This document shows, in pieces, positions 44,222-52,994 of a DNA stretch of 64,000 nucleotides. A program made the translations under genes and the position numbers. Numbering within the stretch: position 1 is the first letter of the stretch; the number at the start of each line of letters is the position of its first letter. The notes below the pieces were generated by a model that did no database searches, was not told the DNA's origin, and was given only the letters and a program-made list of their open reading frames with translations. The stretch lies in contig JBPCPW010000001.1 in NCBI GenBank assembly GCA_050998755.1, positions 10,501-74,500 of the forward strand, in the 5' to 3' direction. This DNA is from JAXDLW01 sp050998755 (GTDB lineage Bacteria; Chloroflexota; Dormibacteria; DASZGP01).

Positions 44222-44790
44222 TTCTGTACCTCCGATCTCAGTTTCAATTCAGCCCGGCGCAGCAGGGTGCCAACCTGCCCGACGGATACGCCCATCGCCC
44301 CGGCCACCTCGGCGTAGCTCAGTCCGCTGTAGCGGAGCGCCAGCACGGCAGCGCTATTTTTCGGCAGTCGTCTCATCGCGTCGCGAACCCGCTCCCGCTG
44401 CGCCGCCTCCTGCACCACCCCCTCAGGGTCGGCGCTCATGTCGCTCTCCGGAATGGCCACCGCCTCTTCGCGGCTCGCCCGGCGGCGGTTGCCCCGCAGC
44501 ACGTTGAGTGCGCGGTGCCAGGCCGCGCGATGGAGCCAGGGGGCGGCGTAGTCGGCCTCGGCGGGGTGGTTGCGGTGGAACTCCAGGAAGACCTCCTGGG
44601 CCACCTCTTCGGCCTCGTGACGATTGGCCAGCACGCGGTTGGCGATACCCACCACGCGGGAGTACTCGGCCAGGAACAGCTTCTCGAACGGTTCGGGAAG
44701 CCCCGAACCCCTGCGCTGCAGCGGCACCTCGCCCGCCTGGGCCTGGGCCTGGGTCGCCGGCAGGATGCTCAGTGTCGCGCTGTCCTCCAT
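44218..44790 (-). CDS. ECF-type RNA polymerase sigma factor
   Basis: 190 residues: region 2 (FLAEYSRVVGIANRVLANRH, EEVAQEVFLEF) and region 4 (LPKNSAAVLALRYSGLSYAE, then GVSVGQVGTLLRRAE). First gene of a four-gene operon with its anti-sigma factor and an ABC exporter, so it probably drives a stress response that includes export. ATG 44790. Confidence 0.9.
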   Translation of the reverse strand: MEDSATLSILPATQAQAQAGEVPLQRRGSGLPEPFEKLFLAEYSRVVGIANRVLANRHEAEEVAQEVFLEFHRNHPAEADYAAPWLHRAAWHRALNVLRGNRRRASREEAVAIPESDMSADPEGVVQEAAQRERVRDAMRRLPKNSAAVLALRYSGLSYAEVAGAMGVSVGQVGTLLRRAELKLRSEVQK

Positions 44791-44847
44791 GCCCTATAAG
44801 CACCGCGGGCCCCCTGATTGTGACAGCGGCGCGAACCCGCCCGTTAC

Positions 44848-46641
44848 TCAGTCGGCTATCAGGCTCCGCGCGCGCAGCGCGATGCTCAGTGCGACGCGGG
44901 TCTCCGCGTCCTCCAGCGAAACCGCCAGCAGGGCTTCGATCCGCTGCACCCGGTAGGACAGGCTGTTGACGTGGAGGTGCAGCGCGCGGGCTGCCGCCCG
45001 TCGGTTCCAGTGTTCGGCCGACAGGTGCTCCAGGGTCTCTACAAGGGGGGTGCGCCGCCCCTCCTGGTAGCGGAGGAGGGGACCCAGGGTTTCGTCGATG
45101 AAGCGGCGCAGGACCATCGGGTTCTGGACCTCGAGCAGCAACCGAAATGCCCCCAGGTTGCGATACGAGCTGACCCTGCCAGCGGCGCCACCGCGGCGGG
45201 CCAGGCGCAGGGACTGGCGCGCCTCGTCGTGGGCTCGCGGCAGGTCGTGCACCTCCTGCGTGGCATTGCCGATCCCGAGCGAAAAGGAGCCCTTGGACAC
45301 GGTCCGCTTGAGGGTCTTGAGGAGCATGTCGCCGAAGGCCTCGAGGGCCTTGAGTTCTGCGGCGGAGGCGGGCACATCCCCCTCCTCGCCGACTGGGACC
45401 AGCAGCACCAGCGACGCCGGCCGGGTGACCACCAGCGAGCCGGCGAAGCGCCGCGTCGTGAGGTCGGTGACGATGCCATGAAGGCGGTCCTGGCTGCTGC
45501 GGGATTCCAGGGCCGCGGCAGCCGCCTCGTCGTCCGGCTCCACCACCATCACCCAGGAGCGTCCTGCCACCCGGTAACCGAGGCGCTCGGCCTGGACCGC
45601 GAGGCGCCCCGCCTCCTGCGGTCCGAGACCGTGGTTCAGGAGTTCCTCGAGGAGGTCACCCCGGAGACGGCGCTCGACCTCCGCGGCGGTCCGCTCGCGC
45701 ACCAGCTCGAGCGCCAGCACGGTGGCGCCGTGTTCCAGCGCGCGGCGCAGGTTGGGGTGGTCGATGGGGACCGATTCCGCCGCGAGCACCGCCAGCAGGT
45801 CGTCGCCGGCACGGATCGGGGTCAGGGTGATCGGTCGCGGCGGGCGACCGGCAATGACATCGACGGGGTCGCTGTCACTGCTGTGGAGCATCGCCGAGGG
45901 CAGGTCCAGCCGGCTGATACCCAGTCCCTGGGAGCGCCCGCCCGGACGCTCGAGCCGGAACCCGGACGGGTCGAAGAGATCGACGCGGGCCCCGCGCAGC
46001 GCGGTGATGGCCTCCAGGATCGCGCCTGGTCCGGCACCCCGAAGGGCCAGGGCGGTGAACCGCTCGTGGATCGCCTGCGAGCCGCGGATCTCGTCCAGCT
46101 GGGTCTCGAGGCGGCGCTGCAGCTGGCTGCGCTCAATGATTCCTGCCACCTGGCCCGCGATCGCCAACAGAAAGTCGATGTCCGCGCGGTTGAAATCGCG
46201 CCGCTCTTCGGACTGGACATTGACCACGCCGATGAGCCGCTCGCCGGCCAGGATCGGCACCGACAGCATCGCCGTCAGCCGCTTCTGGTCGACGCCGCGG
46301 AGGAACTGGAATCGCGGTTCCTTGGTGACGTCCGGCACCACCAGGGCCTGCTGGTTGGCCGCCACCCACCCGGTGATTCCCTCGCCCAGGCGCATCCGCG
46401 CCTTGCCGATGTTGCCGCTATCGAGGCCGTTGGTGGCGGTGAGTACGATCTCGTCCTCCGAGTCGTAGATGTAGATCGAGCAGACCTCCACCTGCATCGC
46501 ACCCGTGGTCTCATGGATGATCAGGTCCAGGAGTGCGTCGGGTTCTAGCGTGGACGCCGCGGCCTTGCTCAGGCGCTGGACAAAGAGGAGCTCCCGTAAG
46601 GAGGTGTCCTCGGGGGCGGCGGCGATGCTGGCCTGGGCCAT
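44848..46641 (-). CDS. GAF-PucR family transcriptional regulator
   Basis: 597 residues. GAF domain (about 30-175, VSVPILAGERLIGVVNVQ), then a long central region, a CdaR GGDEF-like domain (about 400-500) and a C-terminal PucR helix-turn-helix (WNRRAAARALHLHVNSLSYRVQRIE). It is divergent from kynureninase and an amino acid permease, so these are the most likely targets. The ligand is unknown. Paired direct repeats lie between the two genes. Confidence 0.85.
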   Translation of the reverse strand: MAQASIAAAPEDTSLRELLFVQRLSKAAASTLEPDALLDLIIHETTGAMQVEVCSIYIYDSEDEIVLTATNGLDSGNIGKARMRLGEGITGWVAANQQALVVPDVTKEPRFQFLRGVDQKRLTAMLSVPILAGERLIGVVNVQSEERRDFNRADIDFLLAIAGQVAGIIERSQLQRRLETQLDEIRGSQAIHERFTALALRGAGPGAILEAITALRGARVDLFDPSGFRLERPGGRSQGLGISRLDLPSAMLHSSDSDPVDVIAGRPPRPITLTPIRAGDDLLAVLAAESVPIDHPNLRRALEHGATVLALELVRERTAAEVERRLRGDLLEELLNHGLGPQEAGRLAVQAERLGYRVAGRSWVMVVEPDDEAAAAALESRSSQDRLHGIVTDLTTRRFAGSLVVTRPASLVLLVPVGEEGDVPASAAELKALEAFGDMLLKTLKRTVSKGSFSLGIGNATQEVHDLPRAHDEARQSLRLARRGGAAGRVSSYRNLGAFRLLLEVQNPMVLRRFIDETLGPLLRYQEGRRTPLVETLEHLSAEHWNRRAAARALHLHVNSLSYRVQRIEALLAVSLEDAETRVALSIALRARSLIAD

Positions 46642-46668
46642 TTGCGGCGCAGTCTACCGTTCCGCCAT

Positions 46669-46716
46669 ACCGCGGGCATAGTGTGAAGCGCACAAAGAAC
46701 ACCGCGGGAGTAGTGC
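46669..46716 (+). promoter_or_regulatory. paired direct repeats in the kynU/PucR divergent region, candidate operator
   Basis: ACCGCGGGCATAGTGT (46669-46684) and ACCGCGGGAGTAGTGC (46701-46716) agree at 13 of 16 bases, with start points 32 bases apart, about three helical turns. This suits a regulator binding one face of the DNA. The divergent PucR-type protein is the natural candidate. No direct proof in the sequence. Confidence 0.45.
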
Positions 46717-46768
46717 TACAGATGACAACGCGCGCCCTGGCGTGCGGCGCTCTATCCTGCCTGAGGTG

Positions 46769-48031
46769 ATGGACGACGTGGCCACCCGGCGGGCTCCGAG
46801 GGATCGGAATGAGTGCCTCGGTCTTGACCAGGCCGACCCGCTGGCCGCGCTGCGAGCGGAGTTCGACCTCGGCCCGGCACTGGTTTACCTCGACGGCAAC
46901 TCGCTCGGCGCACTGCCGCGGGCGGTGCCGGCACGGGTTGCCGACGCGGTGCGACGGGAATGGGGCAGCGGGCTGATCCGCAGCTGGACCGAGGCGCATT
47001 GGATCGAGGCGCCGGCCCGGGTTGGCGCCAGGATCGCGCCGCTGATCGGAGCAGCGGCCGACGAGGTCATCTGCTGTGACAGCACCTCGGTCAACGTCTT
47101 CAAGCTTCTTGGAGCCGCGCTATTGGCGCAGCCCGATCGCCACGTCATCCTGACCGAACTTTCAAACTTCCCCACCGACGTCTACATGGCCGAGGGGCTG
47201 GCCGAGATGGCCGACCGGGGTTGGAGCGTGAGGCGCGTCCTGCGCAGCCAGCTGGAGAGTGCCCTGGAAAGCGACGTCGCGGTCATGCTGCTGACCCACG
47301 TCGACTTCACCAGCGGCTACGTCCATGACATGCGCGGGCTGACAGCGGCGGCGCGGGCCGCCGGGGTGCTGACGCTCTGGGACCTGTCTCACAGTGCCGG
47401 CGCCCTGGAGGTCGACCTCGGCGGGTGTGGGGTCGACATGGCGGTGGGGTGCGGTTACAAGTACCTCAACGGCGGTCCCGGCGCGCCCGCCTATCTCTTC
47501 GTGTCACGGCGGCTGCACAGCACGGTGAGGTCTCCCCTGTGGGGGTGGATGGGTCACGCGCAACCATTTGACTTCAGCCCCACGTACCATCCCGCCCCCG
47601 GAGTCCGGGGCTTTGCCGCAGGCACCCCGTCGATCCTTGGGCTGGCGGCCCTCGAAGCCGCGTTGGAGGTGTGGGCGACGGTGGACGTCCGCTTGGTTCG
47701 ACAGAAGGCCGCCGACCTGACCGACACCTTCCTGGCCCTGGTCGACGAGCGCCTCCAGGGCTTCGGCATCGAGGTGCTGTCGCCGCGACCAGCCCGGCTG
47801 CGCGGGGCGCAGGTCGCCCTGCGCCATCCCCACGCGTATGCCGTGATGTCCGCGCTTCGGGAGCGCGGGGTTATCGGCGATACCCGGCCGCCCGACGTCA
47901 TGCGCTTTGGTTTCGCGCCGCTCTACACGCGCTTCACGGATGCCTGGGACGCGGTGGACGCCCTGGCCGAGGTGCTGGCGGGCGAGAGCTGGCGAGAACC
48001 CCGCCACGTTCGGCGACTGGAGGTGAGCTAG
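46769..48031 (+). CDS. kynU: kynureninase
   Basis: PLP enzyme that cuts kynurenine to anthranilate and alanine in tryptophan breakdown. 420 residues. YLDGNSLGALP near the start, HVDFTSGYVHDM, WDLSHSAGALEVDL and the PLP lysine in GCGYKYLNGGPGAPAYLFV all match the family. ATG 46769 is preferred over the upstream GTG 46742. The other steps of the pathway are not in the window. Next gene is an amino acid permease. Confidence 0.93.
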   Translation: MDDVATRRAPRDRNECLGLDQADPLAALRAEFDLGPALVYLDGNSLGALPRAVPARVADAVRREWGSGLIRSWTEAHWIEAPARVGARIAPLIGAAADEVICCDSTSVNVFKLLGAALLAQPDRHVILTELSNFPTDVYMAEGLAEMADRGWSVRRVLRSQLESALESDVAVMLLTHVDFTSGYVHDMRGLTAAARAAGVLTLWDLSHSAGALEVDLGGCGVDMAVGCGYKYLNGGPGAPAYLFVSRRLHSTVRSPLWGWMGHAQPFDFSPTYHPAPGVRGFAAGTPSILGLAALEAALEVWATVDVRLVRQKAADLTDTFLALVDERLQGFGIEVLSPRPARLRGAQVALRHPHAYAVMSALRERGVIGDTRPPDVMRFGFAPLYTRFTDAWDAVDALAEVLAGESWREPRHVRRLEVS

Positions 48032-48173
48032 CCGTCAGATTTGTGCGGGCAACACGAAAAACGGCTCCTGATCTCTTGTCTGTAACACCAGGCTCCGCCC
48101 GCCCTCGACGCCTATTGTTCGGGTCATTCGAGTCCCGGTTGGGGGGATTCATCGATTGGACGGAGGTTTACCC

Positions 48174-49715
48174 ATGGCGACAAACGCGCCCACGGAGATG
48201 AAAAAAACGCTCAGCCTCACCGGGCTGACGATCAACGCCATGGCCCTCATCGCACCCGGGGCATTCCTCTGGACCACATTCCAGTCGCAGGCGGGCCAGA
48301 ACAACAGCGGAACGGCGTCGGACATGCTGACCGGGCTCCTCTTTGTGCTCATCCTGGCTTTCCTCACCGCTTACTCGTACTCCGAGCTCGCCAACCTCTA
48401 CCCCGATGCCGGGGCGGGGTCCTCGTATTACTTCGCTGAGGCCGCATTCCTGGACAAGGAGGAAAAGCGCCACTATCAGTTCGCCCGGCTCAGCAAGTTC
48501 GTGGTGGGATGGGTCTCGCACCTCTACTACTGGATCTACCCCGGGATCATGGTCGCCTTCACCGGCACCCTCCTGGTCTACATCCTGAGTCTCTTCAACA
48601 TCACGGTATCCACCCCCCTGCAGATCGGCTCCGTGGTGCTGTTCGCCGCGCTCACCGGGTACATCGCGTTTCGCGGCATCAGTGGCTCCACGATGGCGGC
48701 TATCGTCATCAACGTCATCCAGCTCACAGCCCTGGTCGGCTTCTCGATCCTGGCGATCATCTTCCGGATCACCCACCCGGACCTGCACTACACGCACAGC
48801 GGGCCGTTGTCGGTGGTGCTTCCCCACAACCTGACCAATGTCCTTTTCCAGGGCACGATCGCCATCCTGCTATTGGTCGGGTTCGAGTCCGTCACCGCGC
48901 TTGGCGCCGAGGCCAAGAATCCCAAGAAGGACGTTCGCCGGGCGATCCTGCTGTCTCTGGCGATCCAGGGCGCCGTCGCCTACGTCATCGAGTACTTCGC
49001 GGCCAACTTCTTCATGAACGACGCGCTCAAGACCACGGTGGGCAAGACGGTCAACACCGGCTACGCTGCCGCCGCCGCGTCAGGCGCGCCGATTGGGGAC
49101 ATGATCCGTTTCATCGGCGACACCATGCTCGGTGGCACCGGGTTCGCCCTGACCCTGATCCTGGCCGCCACGGTCCTGGTTGCGCTGATAGGTACGACCC
49201 TGGCGTGCCTCAACACCGGCGTCCGCATCACCTACGTCATGGGACGCGACAAGGAGATGCCCAGCATCCTCGGGCTGCTGCACGGGAAATATGCGACGCC
49301 GCACTACGGGGTCCTCATCCTGGCGATCGTTTCTGCCGCGCTCGGGGCGTACGGCGTGCTCAGCGCCGACAACCTGCTCCAGATCCTGCTGGCGTCCAAC
49401 ACCGGCACCTTTTTGGTCTATGGGATGACCAACCTGATCGTGGTCGTGGCCTTCAGTCACCGGGCCGAGAAGAGCCTGGTCAAACACGTGCTCATCCCGG
49501 TGATCGGGGCCCTGGCCAACCTGGCGATGCTGGCCGCGGTGATCTACGAGGCCATCGTCGCCGGCAACACGTCCTCTCTGGCTTCGCAGACGGACACCAT
49601 CATCGCGCTGGCGATCGTGGCGGTCTGGATCGTCGCGGGGGCGATCTGGTTGCTGGCCAACTCGGCAGCCACCAAGAACCCGGTGCTGACGCAGTCCAAG
49701 CCCGCGGCGGGCTGA
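48174..49715 (+). CDS. APC family amino acid permease
   Basis: About 513 residues and 12 transmembrane helices. The first helix begins LTINAMALIAPGAFLW; GFESVTALGAEAKNPKKDVRRAI, with its conserved GE-x-K-P-like motif, is typical of APC transporters. GGAGG seven bases before ATG 48174 fixes the start. Following kynU, it may import tryptophan or kynurenine; this is inference. Confidence 0.88.
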   Translation: MATNAPTEMKKTLSLTGLTINAMALIAPGAFLWTTFQSQAGQNNSGTASDMLTGLLFVLILAFLTAYSYSELANLYPDAGAGSSYYFAEAAFLDKEEKRHYQFARLSKFVVGWVSHLYYWIYPGIMVAFTGTLLVYILSLFNITVSTPLQIGSVVLFAALTGYIAFRGISGSTMAAIVINVIQLTALVGFSILAIIFRITHPDLHYTHSGPLSVVLPHNLTNVLFQGTIAILLLVGFESVTALGAEAKNPKKDVRRAILLSLAIQGAVAYVIEYFAANFFMNDALKTTVGKTVNTGYAAAAASGAPIGDMIRFIGDTMLGGTGFALTLILAATVLVALIGTTLACLNTGVRITYVMGRDKEMPSILGLLHGKYATPHYGVLILAIVSAALGAYGVLSADNLLQILLASNTGTFLVYGMTNLIVVVAFSHRAEKSLVKHVLIPVIGALANLAMLAAVIYEAIVAGNTSSLASQTDTIIALAIVAVWIVAGAIWLLANSAATKNPVLTQSKPAAG

Positions 49716-49796
49716 GGCTGATAAGCGACTTCGCGGCGACCGGACATCACTCGGGGTAACCTGCAGGCCATCAGAACCGCGCAATCTGCAGGGCTG

Positions 49797-50600
49797 GTGG
49801 TAGAGCACGCCAGCCGGAGTGAGACCGGGCCAGTGCGCCCCCACAACGAGGACCACCTCGGGTGGGGGCGCATCGCCGTGCCAGCCGGTTCGCCGGCCGG
49901 TGACGGCGAAGGCCTGGTCTTCGCGGTGGCCGACGGCCTCGGAGCGTATGGCGGTGGCGACGTGGCCAGCGAGCTGGCGGTGAAGACCCTGCTGGAGCAC
50001 GCGGAGTCCGGCGCCGGCGCCAGCCCGCGGCCCAGCCAGCTGCTCAGGTCCGGGTTCGAGAAGGCAAATATGACGGTGTTCGACGCCGCGCTCGAGGGCC
50101 ATGGCACCCGGCGCATGCAGACAACCATGCTGGCCCTGGTGTTCAGCCCGGGTGAGCTCCACCTGGGCCATGTCGGCGATTGCCGCGCCTATCGCCGGCG
50201 GGGTGACGGTATCGAGGTCCTTTCGACCGACCACACCCAGGTGATGGAGATGTTGCGCATGCGGCTGATCACCCCGGAGCAGGCCGCGGAGCACCCCGCG
50301 AGGCACGCCCTGACGCGCTCTTTGGGCGCGGAGCTCATCGCCCGCGTGGACCTGCGCAAGGAGGACCTGCAGGCCTCCGACAGCTTCCTGCTGTGTTCGG
50401 ACGGGCTGTGGGGGAAGCTATCGTTGGCCGAGATCCGCGACGCGTTGGCAGCCCCAGACCTCGACGCATCGCTCGATGAACTGATCGACCTGGCCATTGC
50501 CCGCGGCGGCGAGGACAACGCGACGGGGGTCGCCCTGCGGGTGGTCGAGACTCCGGAGGCGCCGGCGCGCCCGCAGGGCTGGCGGAGGTTCTTCATATGA
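49797..50600 (+). CDS. PP2C family serine/threonine protein phosphatase
   Basis: 267 residues. The metal-binding motifs RPHNEDH, VADGLG, GHVGDCRAY, SDGLWG and EDNATGVAL are all kept. A bacterial PstP-like phosphatase without the usual transmembrane part. The ATG of the kinase overlaps its stop (ATGA), so kinase and phosphatase are made together and probably act on the same proteins. Confidence 0.9.
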   Translation: MVEHASRSETGPVRPHNEDHLGWGRIAVPAGSPAGDGEGLVFAVADGLGAYGGGDVASELAVKTLLEHAESGAGASPRPSQLLRSGFEKANMTVFDAALEGHGTRRMQTTMLALVFSPGELHLGHVGDCRAYRRRGDGIEVLSTDHTQVMEMLRMRLITPEQAAEHPARHALTRSLGAELIARVDLRKEDLQASDSFLLCSDGLWGKLSLAEIRDALAAPDLDASLDELIDLAIARGGEDNATGVALRVVETPEAPARPQGWRRFFI

Positions 50601-51592
50601 TGACTGCGATGTCGATCCAGGCGGGAACGAAGCTGGACGATTTCACGATCCTCGACCGCATCGGCCAGGGCGCCTTCAGCGAGGTCTACCTGGCGGATGA
50701 CCCGTCCGGCAGGAAGGTCGTGCTGAAGATGCCCCACGACGCCATCCTCGGCGACACCGCATCCTTCGACCGCTTCCGCCGCGAGATGGAGATCGCGCGC
50801 AAGCTGGACCACCCCGGCATCCAGCGGTCCTATGACCTCCAGCACCACCGTAGCCGCCCCTACCTGGTGATGGAGTACGTCGAGGGTGAAACCCTGCGAG
50901 AACTGCTCCACCGGGAGAAGAAGCTGCCGACGGCGCGGGCCATCGACGTCGAGGAGAAGCTGGCGGACGCCATGGCCTACGCCCATTCCCAGGGCGTCTA
51001 CCACCGCGACCTCAAGCCCGAGAACATCCTCGTCACCCCCGACCAGCGGGTGGTGGTGACAGACTTCGGCATTGCCCTGCTCTCGGGCGCGCGCCGCCTC
51101 ACCTGGCGCTGGCTGACGAGTGCCGTCGGGACCCCCGATTACATGGCGCCAGAACAGATCCAGGGGAAGCGCGGGGACGCGCGAACCGACGTGTACGCGA
51201 TGGGCATCATCCTCTTCGAGATGGTCGCCGGACATGTGCCCTGGGAGGGTGACAACCCACTCGCCGTGATGAGCCAGCACATGACTGCCGCCGTCCCCGA
51301 ACTGCACAAGATCAACCGCGATGTGCTGCCTCCACTCGAAGCCGTCGTGCGCAAGTGCCTCCGCAAGGAACCCGACGAGCGATACCAGGACGCCGGCGCG
51401 CTGCTCCACGACCTCAAGCACTGGCAGGACCTGGACCTCGGCGAGTTCGTCTTCGGCCAGGAGACGCCGATGCGCCAGGAGTCGGAGAAAGGCCTCTGGA
51501 TCCTGATCGCGGCGCTGAGCATCGGCTTCCTTGTGGCCGCGACCGCGGCCACCTACCTCTACTATCTGCTGAGCCATGCCGGACATCACTGA
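50597..51592 (+). CDS. membrane-anchored serine/threonine protein kinase
   Basis: 331 residues. Glycine loop GQGAFSEVYLA, invertible Lys in VVLKM, catalytic HRDLKPENI, DFGIAL and APEQIQG show an active kinase. The regulatory part is short: one transmembrane helix (LIAALSIGFLVAATAATYLYYLL) and nothing outside, so no PASTA sensor. Sandwiched between a phosphatase and a glutamine synthetase gene, which it overlaps by 17 bases. Confidence 0.92.
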   Translation: MMTAMSIQAGTKLDDFTILDRIGQGAFSEVYLADDPSGRKVVLKMPHDAILGDTASFDRFRREMEIARKLDHPGIQRSYDLQHHRSRPYLVMEYVEGETLRELLHREKKLPTARAIDVEEKLADAMAYAHSQGVYHRDLKPENILVTPDQRVVVTDFGIALLSGARRLTWRWLTSAVGTPDYMAPEQIQGKRGDARTDVYAMGIILFEMVAGHVPWEGDNPLAVMSQHMTAAVPELHKINRDVLPPLEAVVRKCLRKEPDERYQDAGALLHDLKHWQDLDLGEFVFGQETPMRQESEKGLWILIAALSIGFLVAATAATYLYYLLSHAGHH

Positions 51593-52925
51593 GGAGGCCG
51601 TGGCACGGGTACTGACCCGCGTCCAGGAGGCGGGCGTCGTGCAGGTCGAGTTGCAGTTCGCCGATATCACGGGCGCGGTGAAGAGCGTCTCGGTGCCCGC
51701 GCGCCGGCTGGCCCAGGTGCTGGATCATGGCGAGTGGTTTGACGGCTCGGCCATCGAGGGGGTCGCCCGCGAGGTGGAGTCCGACATGTACCTCCGCCCC
51801 GATCCCGACACCTTCGCGCTGATCGATCCCAGTGCCCGCGTGCTCTGTGCCCGGCTGATCTGCCGCATCGTCACCCCTGACGGCCAGCGCTATCGCGGCG
51901 ACAGCCGTGCGGCACTGGAGGCCGTCGTCGGGGCGGCCGGGGACGCCGGGCTCGGGTACCTGCTGGCGCCAGAGGTGGAGTTCTTCCTCTTCCCGGCAGG
52001 CGACGGCGGCCTGCAGGCGCTGCAGGACGACCCCAGTTCCTACTTCGAACGCAGCCGTGGCCAGTCCCGCCAGCTGGAGCTGGAGATAGTTGATGCGCTC
52101 GAGGCCATGGGCGTGGAGGTGGCGTCGAGCCACCACGAGGTGGCGACTGGCCAGTACGAGCTGGACCTGCCGCTGCAGCCGGCGCTGGCCACCGCGGACG
52201 CCCTCACGGCGCTGAAGCCGGCCGTCAAGGAGCTTGCCCGCCAGCGCGGCCTGGTCGCCAGCTTCATGCCCAAGCCGCTCTATGACGCGGCCGGCTCGGG
52301 AATGCACACCCACCAGGTCCTGCGCCGGCAGCCCAACACCAACGCCTTCGATGACGCGGCTGACAGCTACGGGCTCTCCCCCCTGGGGCGGGCATTCATT
52401 GCGGGGCAGCTCGAGCACGCTCCCGGTATGTGCGCCCTGGTCGCGCCGCTGGTCAATTCATACAAGCGGCTGGTGCCGGGCTATGAAGCGCCGGTCGCCG
52501 GCAGCTGGGGCCGCCACAACCGGTCGGCCCTGATCCGTGTCCCCGCCCGCCCCAGCGACGCAACCCCCGGGCAGGCGGTCGGAAGCCGCCTTGAGCTGCG
52601 CCTGCCCGACCCCAGTTGCAACCCCTACCTGGCGTTCACTGTGATGCTGGCCGCCGGTATGGACGGCATTGAGCGACAGCTGGACCCGGGGCCGCCGATG
52701 GAGGAACTGGAGCACGGTTACCAGGACGGATCGCGGGTCAGCGCCCGACCGCTGCCCGGCTCGCTGCTGCAGGCCCTGGAGGCCCTGGAGGCCGACGATG
52801 TGCTCGTTGATGCCCTGGGCGGCGGTGTCCTGGAACTGTTCATCGCGGCCAAACGCCTGGAGTGGGGCGAGTACTCCCGACAGGTGACCGACTGGGAGCT
52901 TGACCGATACCTGAAGTCATACTGA
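51576..52925 (+). CDS. glutamine synthetase family protein, second copy
   Basis: 449 residues with all catalytic landmarks (FDGSAIEGV, APEVEFFLF, HHEVATGQYEL, GSGMHTHQ, NSYKRLVPGYEAP, RLELRLPDPSCNPYL). At the adenylylation Tyr of the 39551 copy it has His (aligned from the PGSL segment), so it would escape that control. It may make glutamine or ligate glutamate to an amine. It sits in one operon with a Ser/Thr kinase and phosphatase, which could take over its regulation. Confidence 0.85.
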   Translation: MPDITEEAVARVLTRVQEAGVVQVELQFADITGAVKSVSVPARRLAQVLDHGEWFDGSAIEGVAREVESDMYLRPDPDTFALIDPSARVLCARLICRIVTPDGQRYRGDSRAALEAVVGAAGDAGLGYLLAPEVEFFLFPAGDGGLQALQDDPSSYFERSRGQSRQLELEIVDALEAMGVEVASSHHEVATGQYELDLPLQPALATADALTALKPAVKELARQRGLVASFMPKPLYDAAGSGMHTHQVLRRQPNTNAFDDAADSYGLSPLGRAFIAGQLEHAPGMCALVAPLVNSYKRLVPGYEAPVAGSWGRHNRSALIRVPARPSDATPGQAVGSRLELRLPDPSCNPYLAFTVMLAAGMDGIERQLDPGPPMEELEHGYQDGSRVSARPLPGSLLQALEALEADDVLVDALGGGVLELFIAAKRLEWGEYSRQVTDWELDRYLKSY

Positions 52926-52994
52926 CACACGCGCTTTACCGAAACTGAACGCTTTCTTTACATCCCAGAGATTGAAGGCGCACAAAATCGTCAA

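Noticed and set aside
44971..46548. 525-residue plus-strand frame opposite the PucR gene
   Set aside because: Pure shadow frame: rich in Arg, Gly, His and Gln, with no motif, and exactly opposite a gene with clear GAF and PucR domains.
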